A stretch of 64,000 bases of DNA from Russula earlei. Its lineage: Eukaryota > Basidiomycota > Agaricomycetes > Russulales > Russulaceae. Made by a program: the position numbers and the translations under genes. Shown in pieces: positions 24,363-35,291 of this stretch. The DNA lies in assembly GCA_025769875.1 (NCBI GenBank), contig JAGFNK010000094.1:62001-126000 (forward strand). Direction: 5' to 3'. Each line of letters begins with the position of its first letter. Position 1 is the stretch's first letter. The notes under the pieces were generated by a model, which was not told the DNA's origin, made no database searches, and saw only the letters and a list, made by a program, of their open reading frames with translations.

Positions 24363-24699
24363 GCGGCCATCTAATCTTATCCTAAATCTTATATCCCAAA
24401 CAACACAATCATCCTCACTCACATATTAAATTGGTCTTGTCTCAGTAGTTGATTATGTTAATCTCAAAATAAGGGAACATAAGCCTTGATTATTATCATG
24501 ATAATATCTAATCACATCACATCATTATCAAGCCACTTCAAACAAACAACACTTAGCAGACTGATTTAACCTTTCAACAACGCAACCTAGCTCAACTATA
24601 CATCCACTCCGCCCTCATCTCGTTGGGGCATCCGCGCCGTCAACATGTTCGCTTATTCATTCACTTCTCTCATCCCGACTCATTTGTTGTACCACATAG
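24363..24699. other. AT-rich gap where the 5' part of KEI1 should be
   Basis: Between the divergent SIN3 start and the first recognisable KEI1 exon there is no reading frame with the N-terminal membrane helices expected of Kei1. Positions 24,422-24,560 are clearly AT-richer than the surrounding genes. A deletion or replacement of the first exons is the simplest reading. Confidence 0.45.
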
Positions 24700-25326
24700 G
24701 AGGATCTGAAGCATGTGTTTTACTTTGCACATATCTTCTTTGCCGATCATGTCCTGAATACCATCTGGACCGTATATTTTGCTGTCCGCTGGTGGCTCTA
24801 TACCCCACATGACGGTCGGCGCAACGCAAACTCTCCCGCACAGCAGGCGCTTATCAATGCCTACATCGGCGAGCATCAGACAATATCGGAGGCTGAACGC
24901 ACCGCAGCAGCCGAGCGTGTATGGCGCGCTGAGAAAGCCCAGGCGCTGACCATCATCATCCTCGGCTGGTTCATCAAGGTCCGTCCTGACATGGCCATAA
25001 CATCCGCCCTTCTTATTTTACCTCTCTCGAATATAAAAGTTTTTATCTTGCTGCTCTCTTATATTCCTTCGCACACCATCTTCGTCGAGGATCCTATCGC
25101 TCACTACCTCTTTCGCGCTCGAGTATGGGCCCAGGCTGCACGCCTCTGAAGAACCCATTCTCCGCCCTCCCTACCCTCGATCGAGATCACAATGACGACG
25201 GCGTCGATGCCGACGTAGAGTCGTAGACCTCGGCGCTACATATAACGCCCCACCCCCACTGCCTTTGCACAGCCTTCCTCCCCCCTCTACTACCGCTTCC
25301 TAAGCCCATCGCAGCAAGTGCGCCGG
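24700..25326 (+). pseudogene. KEI1: KEI1 remnant, left part (IPC synthase regulatory subunit)
   Basis: Kei1 is the Golgi partner of the inositol phosphorylceramide (IPC) synthase catalytic subunit and is essential in budding yeast. The exon 24700-24978 starts after a TAG acceptor and encodes FYFAHIFFADHVLNTIWTVY and WWLYTPHDGRR, then an ERTAAAERVWRAEKAQ helix and ILGWFIK, all typical of basidiomycete Kei1. After an intron (24979-25039), the frame FYLAALLYSFAHHLRRGSYR starts one base late, as if one T had been added at the acceptor. The coding resemblance then fades. The N-terminal about 100 residues (first membrane helices) are missing upstream, and the gene is cut at 25,326 by retrotransposon A. 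The continuation is at 55,927-56,044. The call relies on strong motif recall. Confidence 0.7.
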
Positions 25327-25543
25327 TGACACCGGCAGCCCCGTCCGCGCCCCACGTTGCACGGGCACGGGAAGTCGCAACGGTCGCGCGGTTCGGCCGT
25401 TCGAGCTTTGATGTGGTGCCGCAGCACAGTAGCGAGGGAGACACGAGGCTGCTTGATAAGTGTATATAAAGACCTGCCCTATGCCTAAGAGAGGGCAAGT
25501 CGAATCTTTTGTCGTACTCTCCCCATGAACAATATATTGCGTT

Positions 25544-25579
<36 letters not shown>

Positions 25580-25652
25580 CAAAGCCACGTTGGACATGTG
25601 CTTACCTAAGGTTCACACGCTCGAACTCTGAGTACCGTACGCGGCGGTGACA
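25327..25652 (+). repeat. 5' LTR of element A
   Basis: It begins TGACACC and ends GGTGACA, and matches 55610-55921 over its length. A TATA box (tgtatataaag) lies near 25,460. A CT microsatellite at about 25,547-25,576 is longer than in the 3' copy, which explains most of the length difference (326 against 312 bp). Confidence 0.88.
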
Positions 25653-27433
25653 TCAGATTCGACTTCTTTCTTCTGCCCACCATTCCGAACGAGGACGACC
25701 TCGTCATTGTCAGCGCGCCCAACGAAGAGGACGCACCACCGAACCCCAGAATTGTCTGGTCAGGAAGCCTCACAGCAGAAGGCTTCACCCACCCGCATCA
25801 CATCTTCAGTTGAGTTGATGGGACTGAAGAACCAGTATACCGCCTCGGAAATAGGTGGTACAAATTATTCCAACTAGCAGACGGACAACTTGCTATCGGC
25901 GAAAGATGCAAAGAGGTCGAGTACCGAGACTTGAATCGTGCAGGTACCCCGAGCCACAGTTCTCAAGACTCCGACTCTTTGGACGACATCCAGGAAGACA
26001 CCCAGACCACCCATCAGATTTGTCACGCCTCAGTAACAACCTCGCCCACCACAGAACCCCATCCACCCCCGTACACGATGGCCACCACCACAGTAGCCTA
26101 CACGTCAACCGTCCTCAACCCCGACGCTAATCCAGACCCGCAAGGCGGGTCCACCTCCACACAGACTCAACCAGACAGTGGACCGACCACCCGGATCAAC
26201 GCAGCACTATGTCACGCCCTATGCCGAGGCCCGGGAGGGCCGAGCGGACCCCCAGGAGGAGGACCACCCGGTGGACCAGCTGCACCAGGCCTGCCCGCAC
26301 CAGGACCACCGGCCGGAGGGAACGCACCAGTCGCACCTGGCGGCGCGGGCGATGCCAAAGCCTACGGCAGCCTACCCCGTGAGTTCTCAGGAGACAGAGC
26401 TCTCACCGAAGATTTCCTACAGGAGTTGAAGACATACTTGCGTCTCAATGCCCGCGTCCCGAATTTTGCCTCGCCCATCTGGAAAACCTCCTTCGCCCTC
26501 ACCCTCATTAAGGGACCCGCAGTTTCAGGATGGGCATGCGACATGGGTGACTGGATCGACGCCCTTGATCCCATCGCCGACGACCACCCAGACGTATGGG
26601 AGCAGTTCCAAAATGAATTCCAAGCACAATTCATGGACTCTCAGCACGCACAATGAGCTCAAACCAAGATAGAGAATCTCAAGATGCAATGGCCACACAT
26701 TGACCAATACATAGCCAACTTTGAACAACTCGCGCACAAGGCAGGCTACACACAAGGCGATGAACCTGTGACCTGCCTGTTCCTTAAGGGGCTGACCAAG
26801 TCCATCATCACAGAGGTACTCACGCACCCAGTACCCGCCAACTATTGGGATACCAAGGAGAAGGCAGTACAATGCACTAAAGCTTGATAGATGCGCGAAG
26901 TGATCACAGGTATCGCCGTCAATGCCAACTGCCCCTTTTGGCAGTGGCAGCGGCCCGCACCCCATGCGCCCCGGCAACCATTCTTCTCCCAGCAACGACA
27001 ACAGCCCACTCCTCAGTATAATTCCTCGACCGCCCCTAGGGCCATGGCCAACCAACCCGTACCAATGGACCTCGATCGGACCCGTGTGCCCCGAGGACAA
27101 CAGAACTTCCCCCCGTGGCATGGGTGGGTCGTGCAAACTAACAAAGTCTGAAGCAACCGCGAGCGACCCGCCAGGCCCCGAGGGCCATGCTTTGAATGTG
27201 GACGAGACGGACACTTCGCATGAGACTGCCCGCAGAGGAGGCAGGCCCGCGCTCGGGTCACCGAGTGGGATGCCTACGACACTAGTCCAGCCCAATCGGA
27301 AATTCCCCTACCCGCACCGACCGCGGACCCTATCCACGAGATACACGAGCGCCTGGACGCGCTCACACCAGAGCAACAGGGCGAACTTGCCACTGCAGCT
27401 CAATGCTTCGCCCTCGGATTTTCCCTCAGCCTG
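25653..27433 (+). pseudogene. Gag remnant of element A
   Basis: The Gag begins right after the LTR without an in-frame ATG and carries stops at 25811, 26654 and 26885. The order is a small N-terminal domain (RFDFFLLPTIPNEDDL ... NRWYKLFQLADGQLA), a Pro/Gly-rich linker (26,215-26,340), a capsid-like helical domain (REFSGDRALTEDFLQELKTY) with a second half from 26,657, and near 27,190 a zinc knuckle CFECGRDGHF-A-stop-DC. In the knuckle the fourth-position Arg codon CGA has become TGA. Frameshifts separate the pieces. The role would be particle formation and RNA packaging; this copy cannot do it. Confidence 0.75.
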
Positions 27434-27465
27434 ATCTGTACAGCCTGGATCAGGAGTTGTGACCA

Positions 27466-29405
27466 TAATGTGTACTTGTTCAAACAAAAGTCAATGACAA
27501 TTAGATGTTACTTCCATACAGATCACAAGAGGGCTGAGACCACCACACTGCTAGACTTGGGGGCAACAGAGAACTTCCTGAGTCAGTCCTACACACAAGA
27601 GCTGGGGCTCCCGACTTTCGCAATGCAGGAGCCTCGTACCCTGCTAAATGTAGACAGGGACACCCAATAAGCAAGGAGAAATCCGTACCTACACTGACCT
27701 CGACCTGTGGGTAGGCGAAAAAACCGTACAGATGTGTTTCTACCTAGCCGACCTAGGAGAACATAAAGCAATATTTGGCTATCCGTGGTTCGCAGCCTTT
27801 CAACCTCAGATTGATTGGGCCCACAGCTGGATCGACGAGGGTCACTTACCCATCATCACACGCCCCCCCCGCACCGAACAGTTGTTCCTAGGACAAGCTA
27901 TCCTGACCAAAGAAGAAAACGTCGACTCCATCCAAAACCCCAAAGTCTATCAATGTCATTCCCAAGTGTTCAGCGAGAAGGCGGCCCAGAGGTTCCCTGA
28001 CCCCCAGATTTGGGACCACACCATAGAACTCAAACCAGATGCCCCTGCAACCCTACCCGGGAAGATATACCCCCTATCCCAACCAGAGCAAGAGGAGCTA
28101 CGAAAATTTGTCAAGGAACATCTGACAAAAGGGTATATCCGCCCCTCACAAAGCCCCTACGCAGCCCCATTCTTCTTCATCAAGAAGAAAGACGGCAAAT
28201 TGTGACCCATATAAGACTACCGACGACTGAACGAATGGATGATCCGCAACCACTACCCCTTACCTCTCATACCCCAACTGATCAACAAAGCACAAGGGAA
28301 ATCCTTATTCTCCAAGTTCGATATCAGATGGGGATACAACAACATTCACATCAAGGAGGGCGACCAGTGGAAGGCAGCCTTCGTGACCAACGAAGGGCTT
28401 TTCGAGCCTACCGTCATGTTCTTCAGACTCACCAATTCACCTGCCACCTTCCAAACTATGATGAATGCTATCTTTGAGCACAAACTAAGGGAAGACTGGC
28501 TGACCATCTACATGGACGACATCCTGATAGCCACGGGGTCAGATGTGTCCAAACATTGACATCGTGTCCACCAAGTACTAGACAAACTCGCGAAACATGA
28601 CCTATACCTCAAACCAGAGAAATGTCAGTTTGAACAAAAGCAAATAGAGTTCCTTGGCATCACCATATGAGATAATCAAATAGCCATGGGGGAAAAGAAG
28701 GTGGAAGACATAAGGCAATGGAAAACACCCCGAAACTGCACCGATATTTGAGCATTCTTAGGATTTACAGGATTCTATCAATACTTCACCCCCAACTATT
28801 CGAAGATCACACGACCTCTACTAGACCTGACCAAAAAGGCCACCACTTGGGTATGGGAAGAACCCCAACAGACCGCCTTCAACCAACTCAAAACCCTCAT
28901 GTGTCAAAAACCTGTGCTAACCCAACCTGACTATACCAAACCATTCACACTCCAAACAGACGCCTCAGGATATGGCATGGGAGCCATACTCTTGCAGGAG
29001 GGAGAACCCATGGCAACACACCCAAAACCTCATCTACACCCTATCATGTACTTCTCCGCCACCTCCCCCGCTGAACGCAACTATGACATCTATGAATGAG
29101 AGCTACTAGCAGTCATCAAGGCCTTAGAACATTGGCGCCACCACCTGCTAGGGACACTGCACCCCATCACACTGCTCACCGATCACGCAAATCTCACCTA
29201 CTGGAAGAACCCTAGAAAGATCAACTGACGGGTAGCCCGCTGGGTCACCTAACTACAAGACTACTGGTTAGAAATCAAGCACATACCCGGCAAATCCCAC
29301 GTAGCAGCCGACCTCCTCTCCAGACCGTGGGAATTGGACATCGGACAAGACGACAATAAGGACGTCACAGTCCTACCCACCCAAATGTTCACCCGCACAC
29401 TGATT
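27466..29405 (+). pseudogene. Protease, reverse transcriptase and RNase H remnant of element A
   Basis: The protease segment reads TTTLLDLGATENFLSQ, with D-L-G instead of D-S-G. RT follows from about 27,990: KDGKL-stop-PI, FDIRWGYNNIHIKEGDQWKA, IYMDDILIATGS with an intact YMDD-type box, then LKPEKCQFEQKQIEFLGI. RNase H (TLQTDASGYGMGAILLQEG, then SATSPAERNYDIYE) runs to about 29,240 and is followed by the RNase H-integrase connection (EIKHIPGKSHVAADLLS). Stops at 28203, 28558, 28668, 28748, 29097 and 29227 are mostly TGA in places where the family has Arg or Trp. The segment ends at the solo LTR inserted at 29,411. Confidence 0.85.
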
Positions 29406-29410
29406 GCCAG

Positions 29411-30372
29411 TGTCAAGACTCACTGTTGAACTATCCAGTTCAAGAGCGAGGGGTAAGCTCGAAGACGAGTCGATAGACGTCCAAGACCGCGTGGGCAAGG
29501 AGTAGAGTCCAGAGTAGTAACAGGTACCAGAGAGGCACTGTTACTGTGAGAGTAGAGCAGTCACGCAGGGAAGAGGCCAGGGTAGTCACAAGGGGACGGT
29601 CCTTAAAGGAGTATCCCAGGAATAGAGAGTGCTGTAAACAAATGGACAGTCTGAGGACTGTCCGCTACTTTATTGAGCGCTTATATACTACAAGGGAACT
29701 GCTAAATAGAGAACAAGTCATAACCTTGTTATCAAGCACCATAGAGTGCTGAGTAAGAAGTCGGGGTGCGCTTACTGAGCATGCTCAGTCATGCTCAGTA
29801 AGCTGCTGAGTAAGAAGGCTTTTCCTGATGAGTAAGAGCTTTCATTGTCCACGTGTTTGCTGTTCTAGTACATGTGCGAGCACCTGATTCATTTCCTGTT
29901 AGTTAGTTTAGGGCCGGTCATTCGAGGACTTGTAGTTTGGTTAGGGAATAGTGTCATCTTATAAGGCCCTTATATAGTTCTATTAGGGTCCTTAGAGTTG
30001 ACCCTAATATTTCTATTAAGGTCCTTAGTATTGCCTTATAGTTCGTTCTATAGTTATTAGAGTTGGTCTAATAACGCGTTGTAGGACCTTTGATACTAGG
30101 TTAGTGCCTATTGTAGAGCTCCTGGGGTCGTTCCAAAGGGTCCTTAGGAAGGCCCTAATACTGTCTTTTGTTGCTAGAAGGGTTGCTTTTAAGTGGGGCT
30201 TGCTGTATGTCGATTGTGCCGAGAATCGCTTGCGCAACAATGCGCGCGTGATATTGTGGACACCTCTACTCACCCCTTTTGCTCGTGTGAACAGGGTGAC
30301 ACCATAGAGGCTGGGTTGCCTCCTATAAGGAAGGGTCCTTCAAGGGCCCTCTCTGGAGAATGGTTCATGACA
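29411..30372 (-). repeat. Solo LTR, family F1, inverted copy
   Basis: A complete solo LTR (962 bp) with TSD GCCAG at 29406-29410 and 30373-30377. Its sense strand is minus, judged from the TATA box and from the copy at 46681-47622, of which it is the inverted relative. No internal retrotransposon sequence accompanies it, so it arose by LTR-LTR recombination. It splits the RNase H-integrase junction of element A. It carries the short hydrophobic ORF at 29440-29538. Confidence 0.92.
29440..29538 (-). CDS. LTR-encoded hydrophobic micropeptide, F1 copy 1
   Basis: A 32-codon frame inside the solo LTR starts with GTG where the sister copy has ATG, and ends TGA. The peptide PLWYLLLLWTLLLAHAVLDV followed by YRLVFELTPRS is one predicted membrane helix with a basic tail. 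Against the copy at 47495-47593 there are four synonymous and two amino-acid changes and no indel. It is not a known gene; whether it is translated is unknown. Confidence 0.35.
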   Translation of the reverse strand: MPLWYLLLLWTLLLAHAVLDVYRLVFELTPRS

Positions 30373-30377
30373 GCCAG

Positions 30378-32307
30378 ATTCATGAAAGGGTGCATCCAGC
30401 AGGCGCAGAAACGACACAGAACCCTCATGAAAACGTGGATGTGTACCTTTGGCATCACTTACGACCAAACTCAGGACCTGTGGACCCTGGGGCCCGCCAC
30501 CATAGTGCCCCTGAGCCATCACTCAAACAACATATAGCTCGATCAACCCACGAAGGACCCACCAATGGACCCCTGGGAAGGGACGAAACACTGAACCGTG
30601 TGGCCGCAGAGTACTGGTGGCCATACATGAGGTCATGGATCACGGAGTATGTTAGAGGATGCGACATATGCCAATGCAACAAGATCCAAACCCACTCCCC
30701 ATGTACACCCCTATACTGCATCCCCACAGGGGCGAACACTCTACCCTTCTGGCACGTATCGATGGATCTAATCACCCAACTACCCAAAAGCCAGGGATAC
30801 AATGCCATCCTCACCATCGTGGATCATGGCTGCACCAGGGCCGCGATATTTCTCCCCTGTACCACCAACATCACTGGACCAGGGATCGCCCAGTTATACC
30901 TGGATCACATGTATCGGTGGTTCGGGCTCCCAAGCAAGGTCATCACCGATCGAGACCCCCGTTTCACTTCACACTTTGGCCAAGCCCTCCATACCCATTT
31001 AGACATCAAGCAAAACCTGTCAATGGCATTCCACCCCCAAACCGATGGGTTATCTGAATGGAAGAACCAATGGGTAGAGCAGTACCTGCATCTGGTCACC
31101 ATGGACCAAACCAACTGGAGTCAATGGGTGGGAATAGCTTCAGCAGTCCATAACGATACCACCAACACCATGCTCGGGATGACCCCTAATCAAGCACTCC
31201 TAGGTTACCGACCCGCATTACACCCACGAGGGGTAGAAACCAACAACAAGGCAGTAGAACAACGGATGAAACACATGGAACAGAAGTGGCAACAAGCCCG
31301 CAGCGCCCTGAACCTAGTTGCCCAGAATCAGGGAATCCCACAGCCGGCCTACTCTGAGGGACAATATGTTTGGCTAGAGGCGACTAACCTACAACTCCCA
31401 TATCTCAGCCCCAAACTGGCCTCCCGTTGTCATGGACCCTTTAAGATCCTACAAAGGATATCACCCCTAGCCTTCCAACTACAGCTGCCGAAGAATTGGG
31501 GTATCCATGATGTGTTCCATACATCCCTGCTGCACCCTTGTCGTCATACTGCCAAGTTTGGCCCCCATACCCTGGTTACGCCCCCAACGCCCATGGCCAC
31601 CGAAGGGTTTCAGCCTGAGATAGGGGTGGTTCTCAATCACAGAAGGCGAGATTCGCGGAAACAACTGCAATATCTCATACAGTGGAGGGGACAACCAATG
31701 AGCGACAGCACCTGGATCAATCCACAGCATCCAGGACTCCTGCCCCTGCTGCCAAAATACCATAAGTCCCAGAGGGCCACACTCCCCTTGGCTATAAAAC
31801 CCCCCCACCTGAATACCACTAACCTCACTCAACCATGCTCCCTGAATCCCGTGTCTCCTCACCTACCCCTACTCTTGTCAATGTCGACGTTGTCAGTCCC
31901 CGAGGGACCTCTCTCTCCAAGGTCGATCACAGCGGTCCTCAACGGCCAGCCTGAGCTCGACCCCGACACCCTCCATGGGATGGTGGCCGAGGTTCTTCTC
32001 ACGGTGGCTACGCGCGAAATGGAACTGGCCTCAGGCACAGAGGCCCTCCTCCGTGCTGAGTTACAAGCAACCCATCAGGGCCAACACCCTCGTCGAACTC
32101 ACTGAACACCTTCGACAGGCCACTGAACAACCCACAATCGCCACTTGCCCTGAGGGGTTCGTCCCCAACATGGGGCATGCACCAGGACTTTGGCTCCCTG
32201 GGACCGAGGGGCGTGTGCAGCTCGCACATTTCGTCCAATGTAGCCCCCATTCCCCCACCATGGTTGTTGGAGTCATGAGGGACTCCCCCAACGACCCACG
32301 CATCAGC
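30378..32307 (+). pseudogene. Integrase, chromodomain and start of 3' extension of element A
   Basis: The frame is open from inside the solo LTR boundary through 32,105. It holds the integrase zinc domain (TLNRVAAEYWWPYMRSWITE ... CDICQCNK) and the catalytic core with D, D and E in WHVSMDLITQLPKS, ITDRDPRFTSHFG and HPQTDGLSEWKNQW. Note LSEWKN where most relatives have QSERxN. A C-terminal binding domain (YVWLEATNLQLPY) and a chromodomain (LQYLIQWRGQPMSDSTWINP) follow, marking a chromovirus that targets chromatin. A roughly 100-residue helical extension follows (DPDTLHGMVAEVLL), shifts frame near 32,090 and continues to the copia insertion at 32,308. Confidence 0.88.
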
Positions 32308-32312
32308 ATGGA

Positions 32313-32698
32313 TGTTGCGCAGCATAGAGCGCAGCTAACAGGCCAAGCAACCCACCTTAGAGGTTGTGCTAATGCTCAAGTGATATTGGGGTGTAGAGCG
32401 ATGTGTATACTCGTCTACAAGTATGGTATTTATACCTCTATGACCCAGGGCTGTTCCTAAGACCAAAAGAGGTGACTACAGGTGTCCACTATATCGCGCA
32501 TTAAGTGACGCGTGATGTGGAAACGTTCTAGACGCAGCATAAGGCTGCATCTTGTGATAGATAGCGTAGTATGCGTAACCCTATTGCCATAAGCGCATAT
32601 ACTAAAGTTCTGTCTAACACGTAACATCTATGAGCGGATCTTAAACCTTGTATGAAGGTCTTCGCCTTCTTTGATCCGTTCGGGTTCCTGGTTCAACA
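32313..32698 (-). repeat. 3' LTR of copia element B
   Basis: 386 bp, beginning TGTTG and ending CAACA. It matches 46468-46680 plus 47623-47800 closely. Confidence 0.92.
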
Positions 32699-32711
32699 CT
32701 CCCCCTTGCTA
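32699..32711 (-). other. Polypurine tract of copia element B
   Basis: Read on the minus strand, a purine-rich run with GGGGGAG abuts the 3' LTR. This is the usual primer site for plus-strand DNA synthesis. Confidence 0.6.
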
Positions 32712-32748
32712 AGTGCATCGGTAGATGCCTGTGAGCATTTTCCCACAT

Positions 32749-34677
32749 TCAGGGGTAGAACGTTAGTCCTAGTTGCTCCCTGAATTTGAGGAACTTGATG
32801 CGACCAAGGTTCTTGGTGAACATGTCGGCAGGGTTGTTAGCCCCTTCAATAAAGAATAGCTCCACCTGTTTGTTTTGTATGACTTCACGAATGAAGTGAT
32901 AGCGCAAATCAATGTGTTTGATGCGCTTTTCTTGCACAGGGTTGGAGGCTAAGAATATTGAGCCTTGGTTATCACCGAACAGTGGGATAGGAGCAAGATT
33001 AATGCCAAGTTCTGTTAGTAAGGATTTAATCCATACCAACTGTCTGCTCGTGTCAGAGAGCAACATATACTCAGCTTCAGTGGAGGAGAGCGCGACTGTT
33101 TTCTGTGCTTGTGAGTTCCACGAAAATATTGCTCCAGCCAGGTTCACCATATAGCCTGTAGTGGACTTCCGATTAGTCGGATCAGAAGCCCAGTCAGAGT
33201 CAGCATATGCCATCAAGCCGCCATTTGATGGTCCATCATAGACCAAGGCATAATTGGCGGTTCCCAAGAGGTATCGGCAAATATAGAATGCACAATTTAG
33301 ATGGTCCTCAGAGGGATTGGCAGCATGTTGCGACAATTTAGTGACCGCAAAGGCTATGTCTGGACGCGTTCCAAGCATTATGTACAGGAGTGATCCTATA
33401 ACTTGCTGGAATTTTGACCGCAAGGCTGGGTCAGCAGCGGAAGTGTTGGGAGAGGGGTGATAGCCCTCTGGTAGTGGAGTAGGAGCAGGGTTTGCAGTTA
33501 AGCAAGTCGAAACGCTGCAGCACTTTCCTAAGATACTCAGTCTGGTCCAGATGTATTTGGCCAGACTTGCGTATGATGCGCATGCGTAGAAATTCTTGGG
33601 CATCACCCAGATCTTGACATTCCCAGAGCTTCATAAAGCGCTCCTTTGTTTTATTGATTTGTTTTTTGTCTGCTCCAAAGAAGAGCACATCATCAACATA
33701 GACGATGGCTATGATGCTCTTGTCTTTACTAACAAAGAGCCCAGAGTCAGACATAAGGCGAATAAGGCCGAGCGAGGCCATGGACTTGTCAAGGGCTTTC
33801 CACCATGCAAGTGCCGCTTGCTTGAGTCCATATATTGCGCATTTAAGGCGCATGACTTTACACTCTTGGCCTTTTATTTTGAAGCCCTCAGGCTGCTCCA
33901 TATAGAGCTCTTCATTGAGCTCACCATAGAGAAAGGCAGTTTTGATGTCTAGTCCGCTAATGTGCCAGTTTTTAAGCGCTGCGAGCGCAATCATCAGGCG
34001 GACTGTCTCAAACCGTACCACTGGGTGAGAATATTTCGTCATAGTCAATGCCTTCTACTTGGGAGAAGCCTTTGGCGACTAGTCTGGCTTTTTTACGACC
34101 ATCAGACTTAAGGTTGAATACCCATCTGTTTTTAATGATTTTGCAATCCTTGGGAGGATCGACTAGTTCGAAGACTTTGCGTCTGCGGAGGGATTCCAAC
34201 TCCTCGCGACAAGCATCTTTCCACTCCTTTTGGAGTTCACTTGGCATTCGCAGAATGTCCCTAAAGGTCCATTCGCGAATCTTCGCAGTATCAGGTGCTT
34301 CTGAACTTAGTGGAACTGCTTGGGTGAGCAGATAGTTCAGAAATTTGACTCCCCCTTCCCTTGGAAGATGTAGAATGTCTTCTACCTCATCCTCAGAGGC
34401 TTGCGGCGGTTGATCGTCAAGGACGACAGGAGGGTAAGGGCCTGGTGTGGCCGATCCTGACAGTACTACCCTCACCAGAGCTACTGGGTTGGTTTTCTGT
34501 CATTGTTCTCCATGTGCGTGTGTGCCGAACATCTTTTTCCACTTCTGTGGGGTGTCTGCGTTCACCATAGATGTTGCCAGGATGGGTAGGTACTTTCCTC
34601 AACCTGCTGAGACCTTCGAAGAGGTACAGGTTCTTCAACAGGAGGAGGGGACGGTGTAGGAGGGACGGGCGTTTGCT
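32749..34677 (-). pseudogene. RT and RNase H part of copia element B
   Basis: Continuation of the copia polyprotein after element D. The order on the minus strand is a linker; RT start (WKDACREELESLRRRKVFEL, NRWVFNLKSDGRKKARLVAK); LDIKTAFLYGELNEELYMEQ; IVYVDDVLFFG with the YVDD active site; VIGSLLYIMLGTRPDIAFAV; and copia RNase H (AYADSDWASDPTNRKSTTGY, ALSSTEAEYMLL, KHIDLRYHFIRE). It ends at TAA 32749. Frame breaks occur near 34,030, near 33,520 and near 34,600, so the polyprotein is not intact in this copy. Confidence 0.88.
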
Positions 34678-34682
34678 CACGT

Positions 34683-35291
34683 TGTTGTAATTTACCCCCT
34701 TGTCGGTTCGTCCATAATCCCTCCCCATTATTATTCCTCTTGTTATCTCTGTCCCCGTGGTTACCGTTTCATCCCTTGATGGTGATCCCTTATTGTGTTT
34801 CACTTATTGTGTTTCACTTATTGTGTTTCACCTATTGTCGAGCTACTTTTGCTATTGGTCTACCTTTACTTATTGTTCTGCTTATAGTACTGCACAGCCT
34901 CGCTACATACAGTATTTAAGCGCCTGTAAAAGCTGGGAAATGCCCCAAGCTTAGCTTTGTCCCATTTCCTGTCGCATCCCTTGCCCTGTATACTCTCTCA
35001 AATCACAACTTGCTTGTGCTGGCCTACATCTTGCTTGACCTGGGCACACCTCAAGGAACCCTTGTGTTCCTCTTCCTCCTCTGCCTCTCTCTCATCATCC
35101 TCCTCTTCTGTGAAACCAGAAGACCAACTCTGTCCACGGACTGAGTCATTGTCTGACTCAGCCTTGAGACGCTAAACCTTTGACCCGGTCTCCTTGAGCT
35201 GGCCCCCACTGAAACCCTTGAACCAAGTCACAGGGACTTGGCCCCCCACTGAACCTTGAGCTAACGCTCTTACGGCTGTGACGCCGTAACA
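34683..35291 (+). repeat. 5' LTR of element D
   Basis: 609 bp, TGTTGTAATTT ... GCCGTAACA. It holds three copies of a 15-bp repeat (TTATTGTGTTTCACT) near 34,795-34,840, whereas the 3' LTR holds four and element E two. Confidence 0.9.

Noticed and set aside
25543..25577. CT microsatellite as a CRISPR-like or satellite array
   Set aside because: It is a simple dinucleotide run inside the element A LTR, also present in the 3' copy with another length.
34957..35175. Ser-rich frame in the D LTR as a protein gene
   Set aside because: It comes from pyrimidine-rich repeats (TCC/TCT), has no ATG, and another frame of the same bases is hydrophobic; neither is supported on its own.
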